Below are positions 26,223-34,498 of a stretch of DNA of 64,000 nt, one piece after another. Origin of the DNA: CAADGU01 sp035444285 (GTDB lineage: Bacteria; Chloroflexota; Anaerolineae; Promineifilales; Promineifilaceae). Below the pieces are notes generated by a model that saw only the letters and a program-made list of their open reading frames with translations, was not told the DNA's origin and searched no databases. Where the stretch lies: NCBI GenBank assembly GCA_035444285.1, contig DAOMOK010000027.1, positions 15,215 to 79,214 of the forward strand, written 5' to 3'. A program made the position numbers and the translations under genes. Each line of letters opens with the position of its first letter. The stretch's first letter is position 1.

Positions 26223-27173
26223 ATGAGCGCCATCCGCTTTGAACACGTCAACAAGCAGTTCGCCAATGTGGGGCACACGGCCGTTGACGATGCTACCTTT
26301 GAAGTGAGTGAAGGCAGCTTTGTGGTGTTGCTGGGGCCATCTGGCTGTGGCAAAACCACCCTGCTCAAAATGGTCAACCGGCTGATCGAGCCCACATCGG
26401 GCGCCATCTACCTGGACGGGCAAGACAGCCAGACAATGGACGCCACCACGCTGCGCCGCCAGATCGGGTACGTCATCCAGCAAATTGGTCTCTTCCCGCA
26501 CATGACGGTGGCCGAAAATGTGGCCGTTGTGCCCGACCTGCTGAAGTGGCCTAAAGAGGAAATTGTGGCGCGCGTGGACGAGATGTTGGCGTTGGTGGAT
26601 TTACCGCCAGTGCAATACCGCGACCGCTACCCGGCGCAGTTGTCCGGCGGGCAGCAGCAGCGGGTGGGCGTGGCCCGCGCCCTGGCGGGCGACCCCAAAG
26701 TCATCCTGATGGATGAGCCGTTTGGGGCCATTGACGCTATCACTCGCACTGGCCTGCAAGATGCGCTGCTGCATTTGCAGCGGCGGCTGCACAAGACGAT
26801 CCTCTTTGTCACCCATGACGTAGAGGAGGCGCTGCGGCTGGCGGACAGGATGGTGGTAATGAAGGACGGCCGTGTCCACCAATACGACACCCCCTTCAAC
26901 ATCCTCAAAAACCCGGCCGATGACTTTGTGCGCGAACTGGTGGGCGCGGATGACATGGTGCGCCAGTTGGGCCTCATTCGTGTCGAATCCGCCATGCAGC
27001 CGCTGCCGCCGGGTTTCACCCGTAACGGGCAGCCCACCATCTCTCAGGATGACAACCTGCGCCAGGCGCTCTCCCTGCTGCTTGGCGGCGACATCCCTTC
27101 ATTGGTCGTGATGAGCGAATCCAGACCGGTGGGTGTGTTGACGCTGCAGCAAATTCAGCGGTACCGGGAGTGA
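26223..27173 (+). CDS. opuCA: Osmoprotectant ABC importer ATPase with C-terminal CBS-like region
   Basis: A 316-residue ATPase that powers quaternary-amine uptake. Walker A is GPSGCGKTTLLK, the signature is LSGGQQQRVGVARAL, Walker B is VILMDEPFGAID and the switch is FVTHDVEEA. The distinctive IGYVIQQIGLFPHMTVAEN is characteristic of the OpuA/OpuC group. After residue 240 a short region (QPTISQDDNLRQALSLLLGG) resembles a single CBS motif; full OpuCA usually has a tandem pair that senses ionic strength, so gating may differ here. Confidence 0.95.
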   Translation: MSAIRFEHVNKQFANVGHTAVDDATFEVSEGSFVVLLGPSGCGKTTLLKMVNRLIEPTSGAIYLDGQDSQTMDATTLRRQIGYVIQQIGLFPHMTVAENVAVVPDLLKWPKEEIVARVDEMLALVDLPPVQYRDRYPAQLSGGQQQRVGVARALAGDPKVILMDEPFGAIDAITRTGLQDALLHLQRRLHKTILFVTHDVEEALRLADRMVVMKDGRVHQYDTPFNILKNPADDFVRELVGADDMVRQLGLIRVESAMQPLPPGFTRNGQPTISQDDNLRQALSLLLGGDIPSLVVMSESRPVGVLTLQQIQRYRE

Positions 27174-27175
27174 GG

Positions 27176-27201
27176 CATCCGATTTTTGAAAAAATCGGAT
27201 G
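27176..27201. repeat. Perfect hairpin between ATPase and last permease gene
   Basis: CATCCGATTTTT and AAAAATCGGATG are perfect 12-bp arms with a 2-nt centre, placed 2 nt after the ATPase stop. It may act as an attenuator or RNA-stability element. Confidence 0.75.
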
Positions 27202-27215
27202 TCTGATGCCCTGCT

Positions 27216-27833
27216 ATGACCTACATCCTCAACAACCCTGACGTAATCCTCAGATTAACCGGCCAACATCTGTATATGACGGTGGCGGCGCTGCTCATTT
27301 CGCTGGCGATTGCCTTGCCGCTGAGCCTGGTTTTGCTGCGCTCAGAGCGGCTGGCGAATGGCGTGTTGGGGTTTCTGGGCGTCCTCTACACCATTCCCAG
27401 CATAGCCCTCTTGATCTTGCTGCTGCCGGTATTTGGCCTGAATCAGCGGTCGGTCATTGTGGCGCTGATCATTTACACGCAAGTCATTCTGGTGCGGAAC
27501 ATGGTGGTAGGAATGAAAGGGGTCCCGGCGCACATTCTGGAAGCGGCGCGGGGGGTGGGCATGAGCGGCTGGCAAAGCTGGCGGCGGGTGCAGTTGCCGT
27601 TGGCGCTGCCGGTCATCATTGCCGGCCTGCGCATAGCCATTATTGTCGCCATTGGGATTGCCACTATTGGCGCCAAGTTTGGCGCGGGCGGATTGGGTAC
27701 GCTGCTGTTTGATGGTATTGCCCAGAACCGCTATGACAAAATTGTGGCCGGGTCGCTGGTGGTGGTGGTGGTCGCCATCCTGCTCAACCGCCTGCTCATC
27801 ACCGCCGAACGCCACTACCAAAAACCGGTGTAG
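27216..27833 (+). CDS. Osmoprotectant ABC importer permease (second)
   Basis: A 205-residue BPD-type permease and the second subunit of the importer. It has about six membrane segments and the EAA loop LEAARGVGMSGWQSWRRVQLP. The C-terminal IGAKFGAGGLGTLLFDGI is typical of OpuCD/YehY-like permeases. It is the last gene of the operon, convergent with the alpha/beta hydrolase gene 14 nt further on. No obvious Shine-Dalgarno precedes the ATG. Confidence 0.93.
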   Translation: MTYILNNPDVILRLTGQHLYMTVAALLISLAIALPLSLVLLRSERLANGVLGFLGVLYTIPSIALLILLLPVFGLNQRSVIVALIIYTQVILVRNMVVGMKGVPAHILEAARGVGMSGWQSWRRVQLPLALPVIIAGLRIAIIVAIGIATIGAKFGAGGLGTLLFDGIAQNRYDKIVAGSLVVVVVAILLNRLLITAERHYQKPV

Positions 27834-27847
27834 GCGCCCAGATTGGT

Positions 27848-28828
27848 TCAATCTTTGGAGGTTGAACTGATCCCCTCTACAAAACCCAAAACCGCATCTA
27901 AAAACTGTTCCGGGCTTTCCTCCTGGGGCACGTGCCCGGTGTTGGGGATAATGACCAGTTCGGCCTGGGGCAGTTCGTCAGCCAGGCGCACACTTTCCGC
28001 GGTGGGCACAATGCGGTCATCGTCACCGGTGATGACCAGCACCGGCAGCGTCAGCTCAGACAGCCGTCCCGGCAAATCAGACGCTTCGCTCGCCAGGGTA
28101 AACTCCCACAACGCTTTGTCCCAATTTTCCACCCGCAATGGCTTTTCATAGGCAGCAATATCCTCTGGCGTCACCAGAGTGGGATCGTGCCAGGCCAGAT
28201 CAAGTAATGATCCGCCCCCTCGGCCCAAAAAAGCGCGGGTGATCAATGGCCCCAAGCGGCGCATTTGGGGTGTACGTAATAGGGGTTTAATAAACGGGGG
28301 CGCACCGCCGCCAGAGTAAATGGCGGCATCTGCCAATACCAACGCCATCACCCGGTTGGGGTGGGCCAAGGCAACGGCGGTGGCTACCGTTCCTCCGGCA
28401 GAATTACCAACCAGAATGGCCTGATCCACCGCTAACGCATCCAGCAAGCCAATGGCCTGGGCAACCTGGGCTTCTGGCGTGTAGGGATTGTCGCCTGTCC
28501 AGGTCAACGGCCGTGCCGACAGTCCAAACCCGATGCGATCATAAACGATGACCGTACCCTGCTGCGCCAGCGCCTCTACCACTTTGTGCCAGGTGTAGGT
28601 GTTGGAGGCAAAACCATGCAGCAGCAAATAGACCGGTTCACCTTCCCCATACCGCTTGACGTGCAAACTTTGGCCGTTGATTTCCATGAATAGACTGTCC
28701 GGGTCTGCCAGTTGTTGTGGCGGCACACTGTTTTCCAGTGGCGGCACAGGCACCAGGAAGGGGCCAACCAGCAGGACAAGCGCCAGAACAGCCAGAAAAA
28801 CGAGAAGATTACGGCGGCGTTTGCTCAT
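27848..28828 (-). CDS. Membrane-anchored alpha/beta hydrolase
   Basis: A 326-residue protein with a basic N-terminus and one membrane anchor (about 8-28), followed by an alpha/beta-hydrolase fold. The oxyanion loop is LLLHGFASNTYTW, the nucleophile elbow is VGNSAGGTVA, the acid is in VITGDDDRIVP and the histidine in IPNTGHVPQEESP, so the triad is intact. The reaction cannot be told; homologues include esterases, lipases and haloperoxidase-like enzymes. It starts 4 nt after the M23 lipoprotein gene, so it is the third gene of the ftcD operon. Confidence 0.9.
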   Translation of the reverse strand: MSKRRRNLLVFLAVLALVLLVGPFLVPVPPLENSVPPQQLADPDSLFMEINGQSLHVKRYGEGEPVYLLLHGFASNTYTWHKVVEALAQQGTVIVYDRIGFGLSARPLTWTGDNPYTPEAQVAQAIGLLDALAVDQAILVGNSAGGTVATAVALAHPNRVMALVLADAAIYSGGGAPPFIKPLLRTPQMRRLGPLITRAFLGRGGGSLLDLAWHDPTLVTPEDIAAYEKPLRVENWDKALWEFTLASEASDLPGRLSELTLPVLVITGDDDRIVPTAESVRLADELPQAELVIIPNTGHVPQEESPEQFLDAVLGFVEGISSTSKD

Positions 28829-28832
28829 ACCG

Positions 28833-30005
28833 TCACGGTTCGATCACAATTTCCACAAAGGAGGTGCGGCGGGGGTAGACCCAGATTTCCTGGGTGAATT
28901 TTTTGTCGCCAACGCTGACGGTGACGCGGTAGTAACCGACCTCGACATCATCCAGGGCGAAGTTTTCGTTCCAGACATCGTCGGCGTTGAGCGTTTCATT
29001 GGCGTAGGTGGTGGTGGCGGCGTAGCGGGAAGGGGCGTCAATGCGTTCCACACGCACCGGCGCTTCGTAGGCCAATGCGCCGTTGGCAAAGGTGATGCGG
29101 CCGACGACGGTGCCCCGGTCGGGGAAAGGCCACAGCCACAACAGCGGGTTGTGGGTGGCTTCGTAGCTGTTTTGGCCCAGGCGCACCTCAAAGTGCATGT
29201 GCGGGCCGTCAGCTACGCCGGTGGCGCCAGAAAGTCCGATTACATCCCCGGCGTTGACCTGCCGCCCTACCTCGACCAGCGGTCGGCTGAGATGGCCGTA
29301 CAGGGTGAAGACGGGCTGCCCGTTGTACAGAAAGTCGTGCTGGATGACGACCAGGTTGCCATAGAAACTGTTGTGAGGGCCGTAGGTGGTGGTGGCATCG
29401 TTGCCGGCGACGATGACTGTGCCGCTGGCGGTTGCCAGGATTTCGGTGTTGTAAGGCACGTCGAACTCGACGCCATGATGGGGACGCAATTCGCCGCCGC
29501 GCGTGCTGCCATAGGGGTAATGTTTGTTGGTCCAGACGATGCCGCCTTCGGCTACAGGTCGCCGCAGCCAGTAATGTTCTTCTGGTGCGGTTTGCGGCAG
29601 GGCGGGCGGGGTGAAGGTGGGCGGTGGGAGGGTAGGGGTAGGGGTGGGGGTGTCAGGGTGATCAGGTGAGGGGGTGATGAGGCCGGGCTGAGCAGGTGAG
29701 GGGGTGAGGGCCGGTGGTTGGGTGGGGTCGGGCAGGGTGAAGGAGGGCATGGCAGCAGAGACGGCCGTCTCCGCCGGTGCGGTTGGTGAGATGATTTGCA
29801 TCTGTACGGGGGGCAAGGCAGTGTGGGTGGGGGCGCTGGTGGGCGGCACGGCCGTGCTCACCAGCTCCACATTGACCACCGCCGCTACCGGCTGCCCCTG
29901 GCAGGCCGCCAACAGCGCCAGAAACAGGACGCAGATAAACGCGGCTAAACGCGGATTTTTTTTCTCTGCGCCTCTGCGTCTCTGCGGTAAGTTATTTCCT
30001 GGCAC
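28833..30005 (-). CDS. M23-family lipoprotein peptidase
   Basis: A 390-residue lipoprotein (lipobox LAAC near residue 34) with a Thr/Pro-rich linker (about 45-145) and a zinc M23 endopeptidase domain: HHGVEFDVPYNTEILA, TLYGHLSRPLVEVG and the HxH motif in GPHMHFEVRLG. A C-terminal beta domain (from about 275) follows. M23 enzymes cut peptidoglycan cross-links or have lost activity; the ligands here look complete. The start is GTG, 3 nt after the ftcD stop with a G-rich Shine-Dalgarno inside ftcD. The residues before the signal helix (LPQRRRGAEK) come from an intergenic-type repeat. Confidence 0.9.
   Translation of the reverse strand: MPGNNLPQRRRGAEKKNPRLAAFICVLFLALLAACQGQPVAAVVNVELVSTAVPPTSAPTHTALPPVQMQIISPTAPAETAVSAAMPSFTLPDPTQPPALTPSPAQPGLITPSPDHPDTPTPTPTLPPPTFTPPALPQTAPEEHYWLRRPVAEGGIVWTNKHYPYGSTRGGELRPHHGVEFDVPYNTEILATASGTVIVAGNDATTTYGPHNSFYGNLVVIQHDFLYNGQPVFTLYGHLSRPLVEVGRQVNAGDVIGLSGATGVADGPHMHFEVRLGQNSYEATHNPLLWLWPFPDRGTVVGRITFANGALAYEAPVRVERIDAPSRYAATTTYANETLNADDVWNENFALDDVEVGYYRVTVSVGDKKFTQEIWVYPRRTSFVEIVIEP
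29655..29708. repeat. Octamer repeat inside the M23 linker
   Basis: Units of the form GTGAGGGG/GTGAGCAG/GTGATCAG, matching the intergenic repeat at 10697-10744, here encode part of the Pro/Thr-rich linker (TPSPAQPGLITPSP) on the minus strand. Confidence 0.65.
29961..29993. repeat. CGCAGAGACGCAG-type repeat at the M23 gene start
   Basis: On the minus strand this reads TTACCGCAGAGACGCAG followed by AGGCGCAGAGA. The same sequence occurs in the gap before pgm (20693-20720). It covers codons just after the GTG start of the M23 gene. Confidence 0.75.
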
Positions 30006-30008
30006 TGT

Positions 30009-31526
30009 TTAGAACCCTCCCCGTTCTCTGGCGGTGGACATGGCGGCTTCGACGATGACGGCCGTGTCCCGTTCCAATGTTTCCAGTTCCGCCTGCCATT
30101 GGGCGGCGAGCGCCTGATTTTGCAGATTCAGGACGTTGATGCGCACGTTCATGGCGGCAATTTGAACGGCCGTTTGCGCCAGCAGCGCCCCGGCGGCCGC
30201 ATCGGTGGCGGCGTTGCTGTTGCCGATGCTGGTGATGGTTTGGGCCAGCCGGGCCACCGCATGACTCAGCCGGGCTACCCGCAGTGGGACTTCTCCGGCG
30301 CCGATGGTGGCATTCTCTACGGCCGTGGCCCGTATTTCTTCCGGTACATCTTGCTGGCGATAGGCGGCCATGACCGCTTCATAGGCGGCGGCGTCTTCAC
30401 GGATGGCGGCGGTCAGTTGGGCGCGCAGGTCAGCCGCTTGAGAAAGCACTGCTTCCGCCTGCTCCTGCACAGCCGCATATTTCTTGCGGCCCACCGTCAA
30501 CCCGGCCACCATTTGCGCCAGGGCCGCGGCCAAAGCTCCCGCCAGGGCTGCGGCCGAACCGCCGCCAGGGGTGGGTTTGTTGGCTGCCAGTGCATCCAAA
30601 AAGGGGTGGGGCGTGTAGTCGCTGGACTCTTCTTCTTCCAGCAGGCGATATTCTAATACCTGACTGTCTTGCATCTCATCCAATTGCAGGTAGTAGCGGG
30701 CGGTTTCCATGAGTGCTTTTTGGGGGATAAGCCCCACCAGTTCGGCTTTGGTGACGGTGAGGCCGTAGCGGGCCGCTTCCCGTTTGACCATATCCTGCAC
30801 ACGGTAGATGGGGGTTTTGTCGAAGTTGGTCAGGTTCATGCTCACCTGGGCCAGCCCTTCCACCAGGAAGCCTTTGGCCTGTACGTAACGCAAGCCGCCG
30901 CTGGTGAAACGGACAGCGCGGGCGATTTGCTCGGCGATCTCCACGTTGTCACTGTTCAGGTACAGATTATAGGCAATGAGGAACGGCCGTACCCCAATCA
31001 CCGTAGCGCCCCATTTGGCGGGAACGGCGGGGCCGTAGTCCGGTTCGCGCGCCGGTTCATGGCCGATTTCTTCTTTCCACTTTTCGTATTGCCCTTTGCG
31101 GATGTCGGCCAGTTTTTCCCGTTCGGGGCGGGTGGCGGCGTCACCATAGAGGTAAATGCAGATGCCCAGTTCGTCGCCGATCCGTTTGGCCAGCCGGTGC
31201 GCCATCTCCACACACTCTTTGATGGTCATGTTTTTGATGGGAATGAAGGGGCATACGTCGGTGGCGCCCATGCGGGGGTGTTCACCCTGGTGGTTGTCCA
31301 GGTCAATGAGTCTGGCGGCGGTGCTGATGGCGCGGAAGGCGGCCTCTTCCACGTCGGCGGGTGCGCCGACAAAGGTGATGACGGTACGGTTGTGGTCGGG
31401 GTCGGCGCTGAGGTCGAGCAGGCGGATGCTGTTGTGGACGCTGCGAATGGCGTCAGCGATGGCGTTGTAGATGGCCGGGTCACGGCCGTTGCTGAAATTG
31501 GGTACACATTCAACCAGTTGGTGCAT
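30009..31526 (-). CDS. ftcD: Bifunctional glutamate formimidoyltransferase / formimidoyl-THF cyclodeaminase
   Basis: A 505-residue fusion of both folate-linked enzymes of histidine breakdown. Residues 1-300 form the formimidoyltransferase (LVECVPNFSNGRD, DPDHNRTVITFVG, HQGEHPRMGATDVCPF), which moves the formimino group of formiminoglutamate to tetrahydrofolate. Residues 310-500 form the all-helical cyclodeaminase (KPTPGGGSAAALAGALAAAL), which releases ammonia. Many bacteria encode these separately or only the first. No other hut gene is present. AAGGAG precedes the ATG. It heads an operon with the M23 lipoprotein and a hydrolase. Confidence 0.95.
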   Translation of the reverse strand: MHQLVECVPNFSNGRDPAIYNAIADAIRSVHNSIRLLDLSADPDHNRTVITFVGAPADVEEAAFRAISTAARLIDLDNHQGEHPRMGATDVCPFIPIKNMTIKECVEMAHRLAKRIGDELGICIYLYGDAATRPEREKLADIRKGQYEKWKEEIGHEPAREPDYGPAVPAKWGATVIGVRPFLIAYNLYLNSDNVEIAEQIARAVRFTSGGLRYVQAKGFLVEGLAQVSMNLTNFDKTPIYRVQDMVKREAARYGLTVTKAELVGLIPQKALMETARYYLQLDEMQDSQVLEYRLLEEEESSDYTPHPFLDALAANKPTPGGGSAAALAGALAAALAQMVAGLTVGRKKYAAVQEQAEAVLSQAADLRAQLTAAIREDAAAYEAVMAAYRQQDVPEEIRATAVENATIGAGEVPLRVARLSHAVARLAQTITSIGNSNAATDAAAGALLAQTAVQIAAMNVRINVLNLQNQALAAQWQAELETLERDTAVIVEAAMSTARERGGF

Positions 31527-31713
31527 TGGGCAGGTTCTCCTTCAAATGAATAGGACGCAGATTCTCGCGGATGACGCGGATAAAATGTTATAAAACTTCG
31601 CGTTTCTTGGCATCCTTTGTGGATCAATTATTTGCAAACGGCCGTTTTTTATCACGAATGGGGGTGATGGGCGAACATTAGCGGGATGTTCTAGGGAATG
31701 ATTCACATTAAAA

Positions 31714-31750
31714 AAAACCTGACAGGTCTCAAAAGACCTGTCAGGTTTAT
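31714..31750. repeat. Inverted repeat (AACCTGACAGGT type)
   Basis: AACCTGACAGGTCT and AGACCTGTCAGGTT form a perfect stem just after the DUF4129 gene end. Preceded by A8 and followed by TTTATT, it could act as a terminator on the minus strand. A related repeat is at 48987-49020. Confidence 0.8.
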
Positions 31751-31755
31751 TCGGA

Positions 31756-33468
31756 TCACGAGCGTGACCGGCGTAAACGGTTTTTCACCTGCCGCCACTG
31801 CTGCTTCACCGGGTTCACATCATCTTTCTCGATGTTTTCCCGGCTGTAGCGCGCGCGCAAAAACGCTTCGGTGAGGTCCTCAATTTCCGCTTCGGCGTCG
31901 GGCCAACCCGTTTTCAGGTCTTCGGCAAATTCTAGCGGCGTTTCATCGGGATCACGGGGTTTTCCCTGTTCGGCGGCACGTCTGACGGTGGCGAGGTAGA
32001 AGTAGCGAATCTGGTCGCGGGGCGACAACGAATTAAGGCGGATGAAGCGCCAGGGTGGGGTGGAGGGGGTGGTTTCATCGGGTTTAACGGCCGTTTGCCA
32101 GCGATTCCGGGCGCTCTGGGCAAAATCACCGGCGTAGTCGGCCATGTCATGCCACAGGCTGCGCAGCCAGGCCAGCAGCCCGCCGCCTGCCCGTGCCAAA
32201 AGTGCCGTATTCACCCGAAAACCCCGGTCACGCAGGAAAAAGGAGATGGCGATAAAACTCATCACAATGGCTACCGCCCAAAAGGCGGAGCTAACCAGCA
32301 TTTGCGCCGTTTCGTCAGGTGGCAAATTAACGGGAGGTATGGGCGTAGGCGCTGGTGTGGCTGGCGGCGGCGTGGGCGAAGGGGTGCTGGGGATTTCGGG
32401 CAGCGATTGTTCCGTGAGCGGCGCGAAAAACATGGTCAACAAAATGGTGAGCAGGTAGGCGAGGAAAACAAAAATCTGTGCCACAAAACTGACCACAAAA
32501 GCCAGCACCCGGCCAATGGCAAAAGTGGACCCCAGGGGCAAAAACAGGGCAATCACGGCCATGACCAGCAGCAGCCAGGTAGTCATACGGTGCCAGCTTC
32601 GCTCGATTTCTGGCGATTTGCTGGCGCCATCGTGCAGCCAGCGGGCGTTTAGCGCCCCCAGGCGCGCCTGGCTGAGCAGCAGCAGTCCGGCCACAAAATA
32701 GACGAACAAGGACCAGATCAGAGCGGGCGGCAGGGGTAAACGTTGTAAGGAAATGAGACTCTCAGTTGAGATGGAGAGAGTGCGGGCATCTACGCCGGCT
32801 ACGGCCGTGGCCAGCGCCAGCAGCACCCCACCCCACAGCCATTGGTGAAACAACCCGGCCACAATTTCCATCCGGTTAGAAAAGGCGGGTTTCAGATTGG
32901 CGTCTTGTTCACTGCGGGGTAGGGTGAAGTAATAAACCTCGGCTTCATCTATAGCCAGATCATTAAAAGCCTCGGCGGCGCTGATGGCGCGCACCCAGGC
33001 CAACAACAGCAGGATGACGTTAATTACAAAATAACCGTCGGCCACCATCAGCCAGGGGAAGCGCAGATAATCGGTTAGCTGGCTCATCCTGGGCAAACTG
33101 TCTGCTGCCAGCCAGGTGTAGAAGCGCAAAATGAGGACAAACACCAGAAATTCGGCGGCGCGATAGGCCAGGCGGTTTAGTTGGCGGCGGTCTGGGTGGT
33201 TGAGCCAGAGGGTGGTGTAGATGCCTTCCAGGGAAATGAGAAAAAATAGCGGGGTCAACGCCCGGAACAGGACGGTTTGCAGCACCACATCCATGGCTGT
33301 GGCCAGGGCGGTGAAAAAAGCAGTCGTAACCAGGGCGATGAGCAGCGGCTGCACGGCCGTGCGTGACCATTTGTTGGTCATATAGCCATATTCTTCGCTG
33401 TCCGGCGTTACCGTTAGCCGCGGCGCCATCTTCTTTGGCGCGATGACTTTTCTGCCTCGGGTTTTCAT
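31756..33468 (-). CDS. Polytopic membrane protein with C-terminal DUF4129 domain
   Basis: A 570-residue protein with about nine membrane segments in two blocks (roughly 35-330 and 400-425), separated by a Thr/Pro-rich loop. The soluble C-terminus has the DUF4129 pattern (DQIRYFYLATVRRAAEQG, then DETPLEFAEDL and LTEAFLRARYS). DUF4129 proteins are often linked to transglutaminase-like and MoxR/DUF58 genes in envelope processes, but none is adjacent here. The ATG at 33468 follows a heptamer tandem repeat and lacks a Shine-Dalgarno. An internal ATG at codon 30 is possible. Confidence 0.85.
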   Translation of the reverse strand: MKTRGRKVIAPKKMAPRLTVTPDSEEYGYMTNKWSRTAVQPLLIALVTTAFFTALATAMDVVLQTVLFRALTPLFFLISLEGIYTTLWLNHPDRRQLNRLAYRAAEFLVFVLILRFYTWLAADSLPRMSQLTDYLRFPWLMVADGYFVINVILLLLAWVRAISAAEAFNDLAIDEAEVYYFTLPRSEQDANLKPAFSNRMEIVAGLFHQWLWGGVLLALATAVAGVDARTLSISTESLISLQRLPLPPALIWSLFVYFVAGLLLLSQARLGALNARWLHDGASKSPEIERSWHRMTTWLLLVMAVIALFLPLGSTFAIGRVLAFVVSFVAQIFVFLAYLLTILLTMFFAPLTEQSLPEIPSTPSPTPPPATPAPTPIPPVNLPPDETAQMLVSSAFWAVAIVMSFIAISFFLRDRGFRVNTALLARAGGGLLAWLRSLWHDMADYAGDFAQSARNRWQTAVKPDETTPSTPPWRFIRLNSLSPRDQIRYFYLATVRRAAEQGKPRDPDETPLEFAEDLKTGWPDAEAEIEDLTEAFLRARYSRENIEKDDVNPVKQQWRQVKNRLRRSRS

Positions 33469-33472
33469 TGGG

Positions 33473-33521
33473 AATTATGAATTATGAATTATGAATTATG
33501 AATTATGAATTATGAATTATG
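33473..33521. repeat. Tandem heptamer repeat, (AATTATG)x7
   Basis: Seven perfect copies of AATTATG lie directly upstream of the DUF4129 gene. On the minus strand each unit shows CATAAT, close to a -10 hexamer. Confidence 0.95.
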
Positions 33522-33540
33522 AAGAAAGCCAACTCGTCTG

Positions 33541-33590
33541 ACTTATTCACCTGTTCACCTGCTCGCCTGTTCACCTGCTCACCCATACAC
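33541..33590. repeat. Octamer repeat (TTCACCTG/CTCACCTG units)
   Basis: About five 8-nt units, the inverse of the GTGAGCAG repeat at 10697-10744, overlap the stop codon of the nitrilase gene. Confidence 0.7.
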
Positions 33591-34364
33591 CTCCGGTCGC
33601 CGGTCTTGGAAGATGGGGATTTTGGCGCGCACGGCCGTGACCTGTTCCATGTCAATGGTGGCGGTGAGCAGTTCGGCTGTTTCGCCGCCTTCGATGACCG
33701 TTTCGCCCCAGGGGTCAATGATGCAAGAGTGGCCGAAGAAGTGGGCGCCTTTGCTTTCGCCGACGCGGTTGCAGGCGACCATAAACATCTGGTTTTCGAT
33801 GGCGCGGGCGCGCAGCAGCGTTTGCCAATGCGCCAGCCGGGGATGCGGCCATTCGGAAGGCAAAAAGACAAGCTGTGCGCCGGCCAGGGCATAGGCCCGA
33901 AACAGTTCCGGGAAGCGCAGGTCATAACAAATGGCCAGCCCCAGGCGGCCCCAGGCTGTTTCCACCAGGCTACGGCCGTCGCCCGCCGCCAGGTACTGGT
34001 CTTCGTCCATCAGCCGGAAGAGGTGGGTTTTACTGTAGACGCCCAGGGGATGGCCGGTGTGGTCAAAGTAAACGGCCGTGTTGCCAATACGCCCCCCGCC
34101 CAGATCAGACAGGCACGAGCCTAAAATGGCGATGCCATGCGCCTGCGCCAGGGCCGCCACTGTGGCAAACATGCCGGTGTCGGTGTCGGTGGCGTACTTT
34201 GCGCCGTTTTCCAGGTCATAGCCGGTAGACCACAGTTCGGGGAAGACAACCAGATCGGAACCCCGGCTGGCGGCAAGGGTGGTCATTTCTTGCACGGCCG
34301 TCAGGTTCGCGGCGGGGTCGCCCAGTTTGACATCAATTTGACCTAAGGAGATGTTGAGTTTCAT
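33579..34364 (-). CDS. Nitrilase-superfamily carbon-nitrogen hydrolase
   Basis: A 261-residue cytoplasmic amidase. The Glu-Lys-Cys triad is visible: Glu43 in VVFPELWSTGYD, Lys112 in YSKTHLF and Cys146 in LAICYDLRFPELF. Length and motif spacing fit the omega-amidase/Nit2-like branch that hydrolyses small omega-amides such as 2-oxoglutaramate, but the substrate is not fixed by sequence. CTAAGGAG precedes the ATG. The gene stands alone between a tandem repeat and an inverted repeat. Confidence 0.92.
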   Translation of the reverse strand: MKLNISLGQIDVKLGDPAANLTAVQEMTTLAASRGSDLVVFPELWSTGYDLENGAKYATDTDTGMFATVAALAQAHGIAILGSCLSDLGGGRIGNTAVYFDHTGHPLGVYSKTHLFRLMDEDQYLAAGDGRSLVETAWGRLGLAICYDLRFPELFRAYALAGAQLVFLPSEWPHPRLAHWQTLLRARAIENQMFMVACNRVGESKGAHFFGHSCIIDPWGETVIEGGETAELLTATIDMEQVTAVRAKIPIFQDRRPEVYG

Positions 34365-34392
34365 GTTGCGCCTGTCCTCAAAGCGATTGCTG

Positions 34393-34457
34393 GTTTGTAG
34401 TAGGGCAATTCATTGCCCATCCCGCTCAAACGGCAATAAATTGCCTGACTACAAACC
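34393..34457. repeat. Inverted repeat (GTTTGTAGTAGGGCAAT type)
   Basis: GTTTGTAGTAGGGCAATTCA and the inverse TGCCTGACTACAAAC arm form an imperfect hairpin. It is related in its GTAGTAGG..GAT core to 9849-9901 and lies between the peroxiredoxin and nitrilase genes. Confidence 0.75.
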
Positions 34458-34498
34458 ACAAACTTTCGCCAAGTGTACCACAGAGGAGGCGCGGAGGG

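Noticed and set aside
28656..29669. 337-codon plus-strand frame opposite the hydrolase and M23 genes
   Set aside because: The minus-strand genes show intact catalytic motifs; this frame has none.
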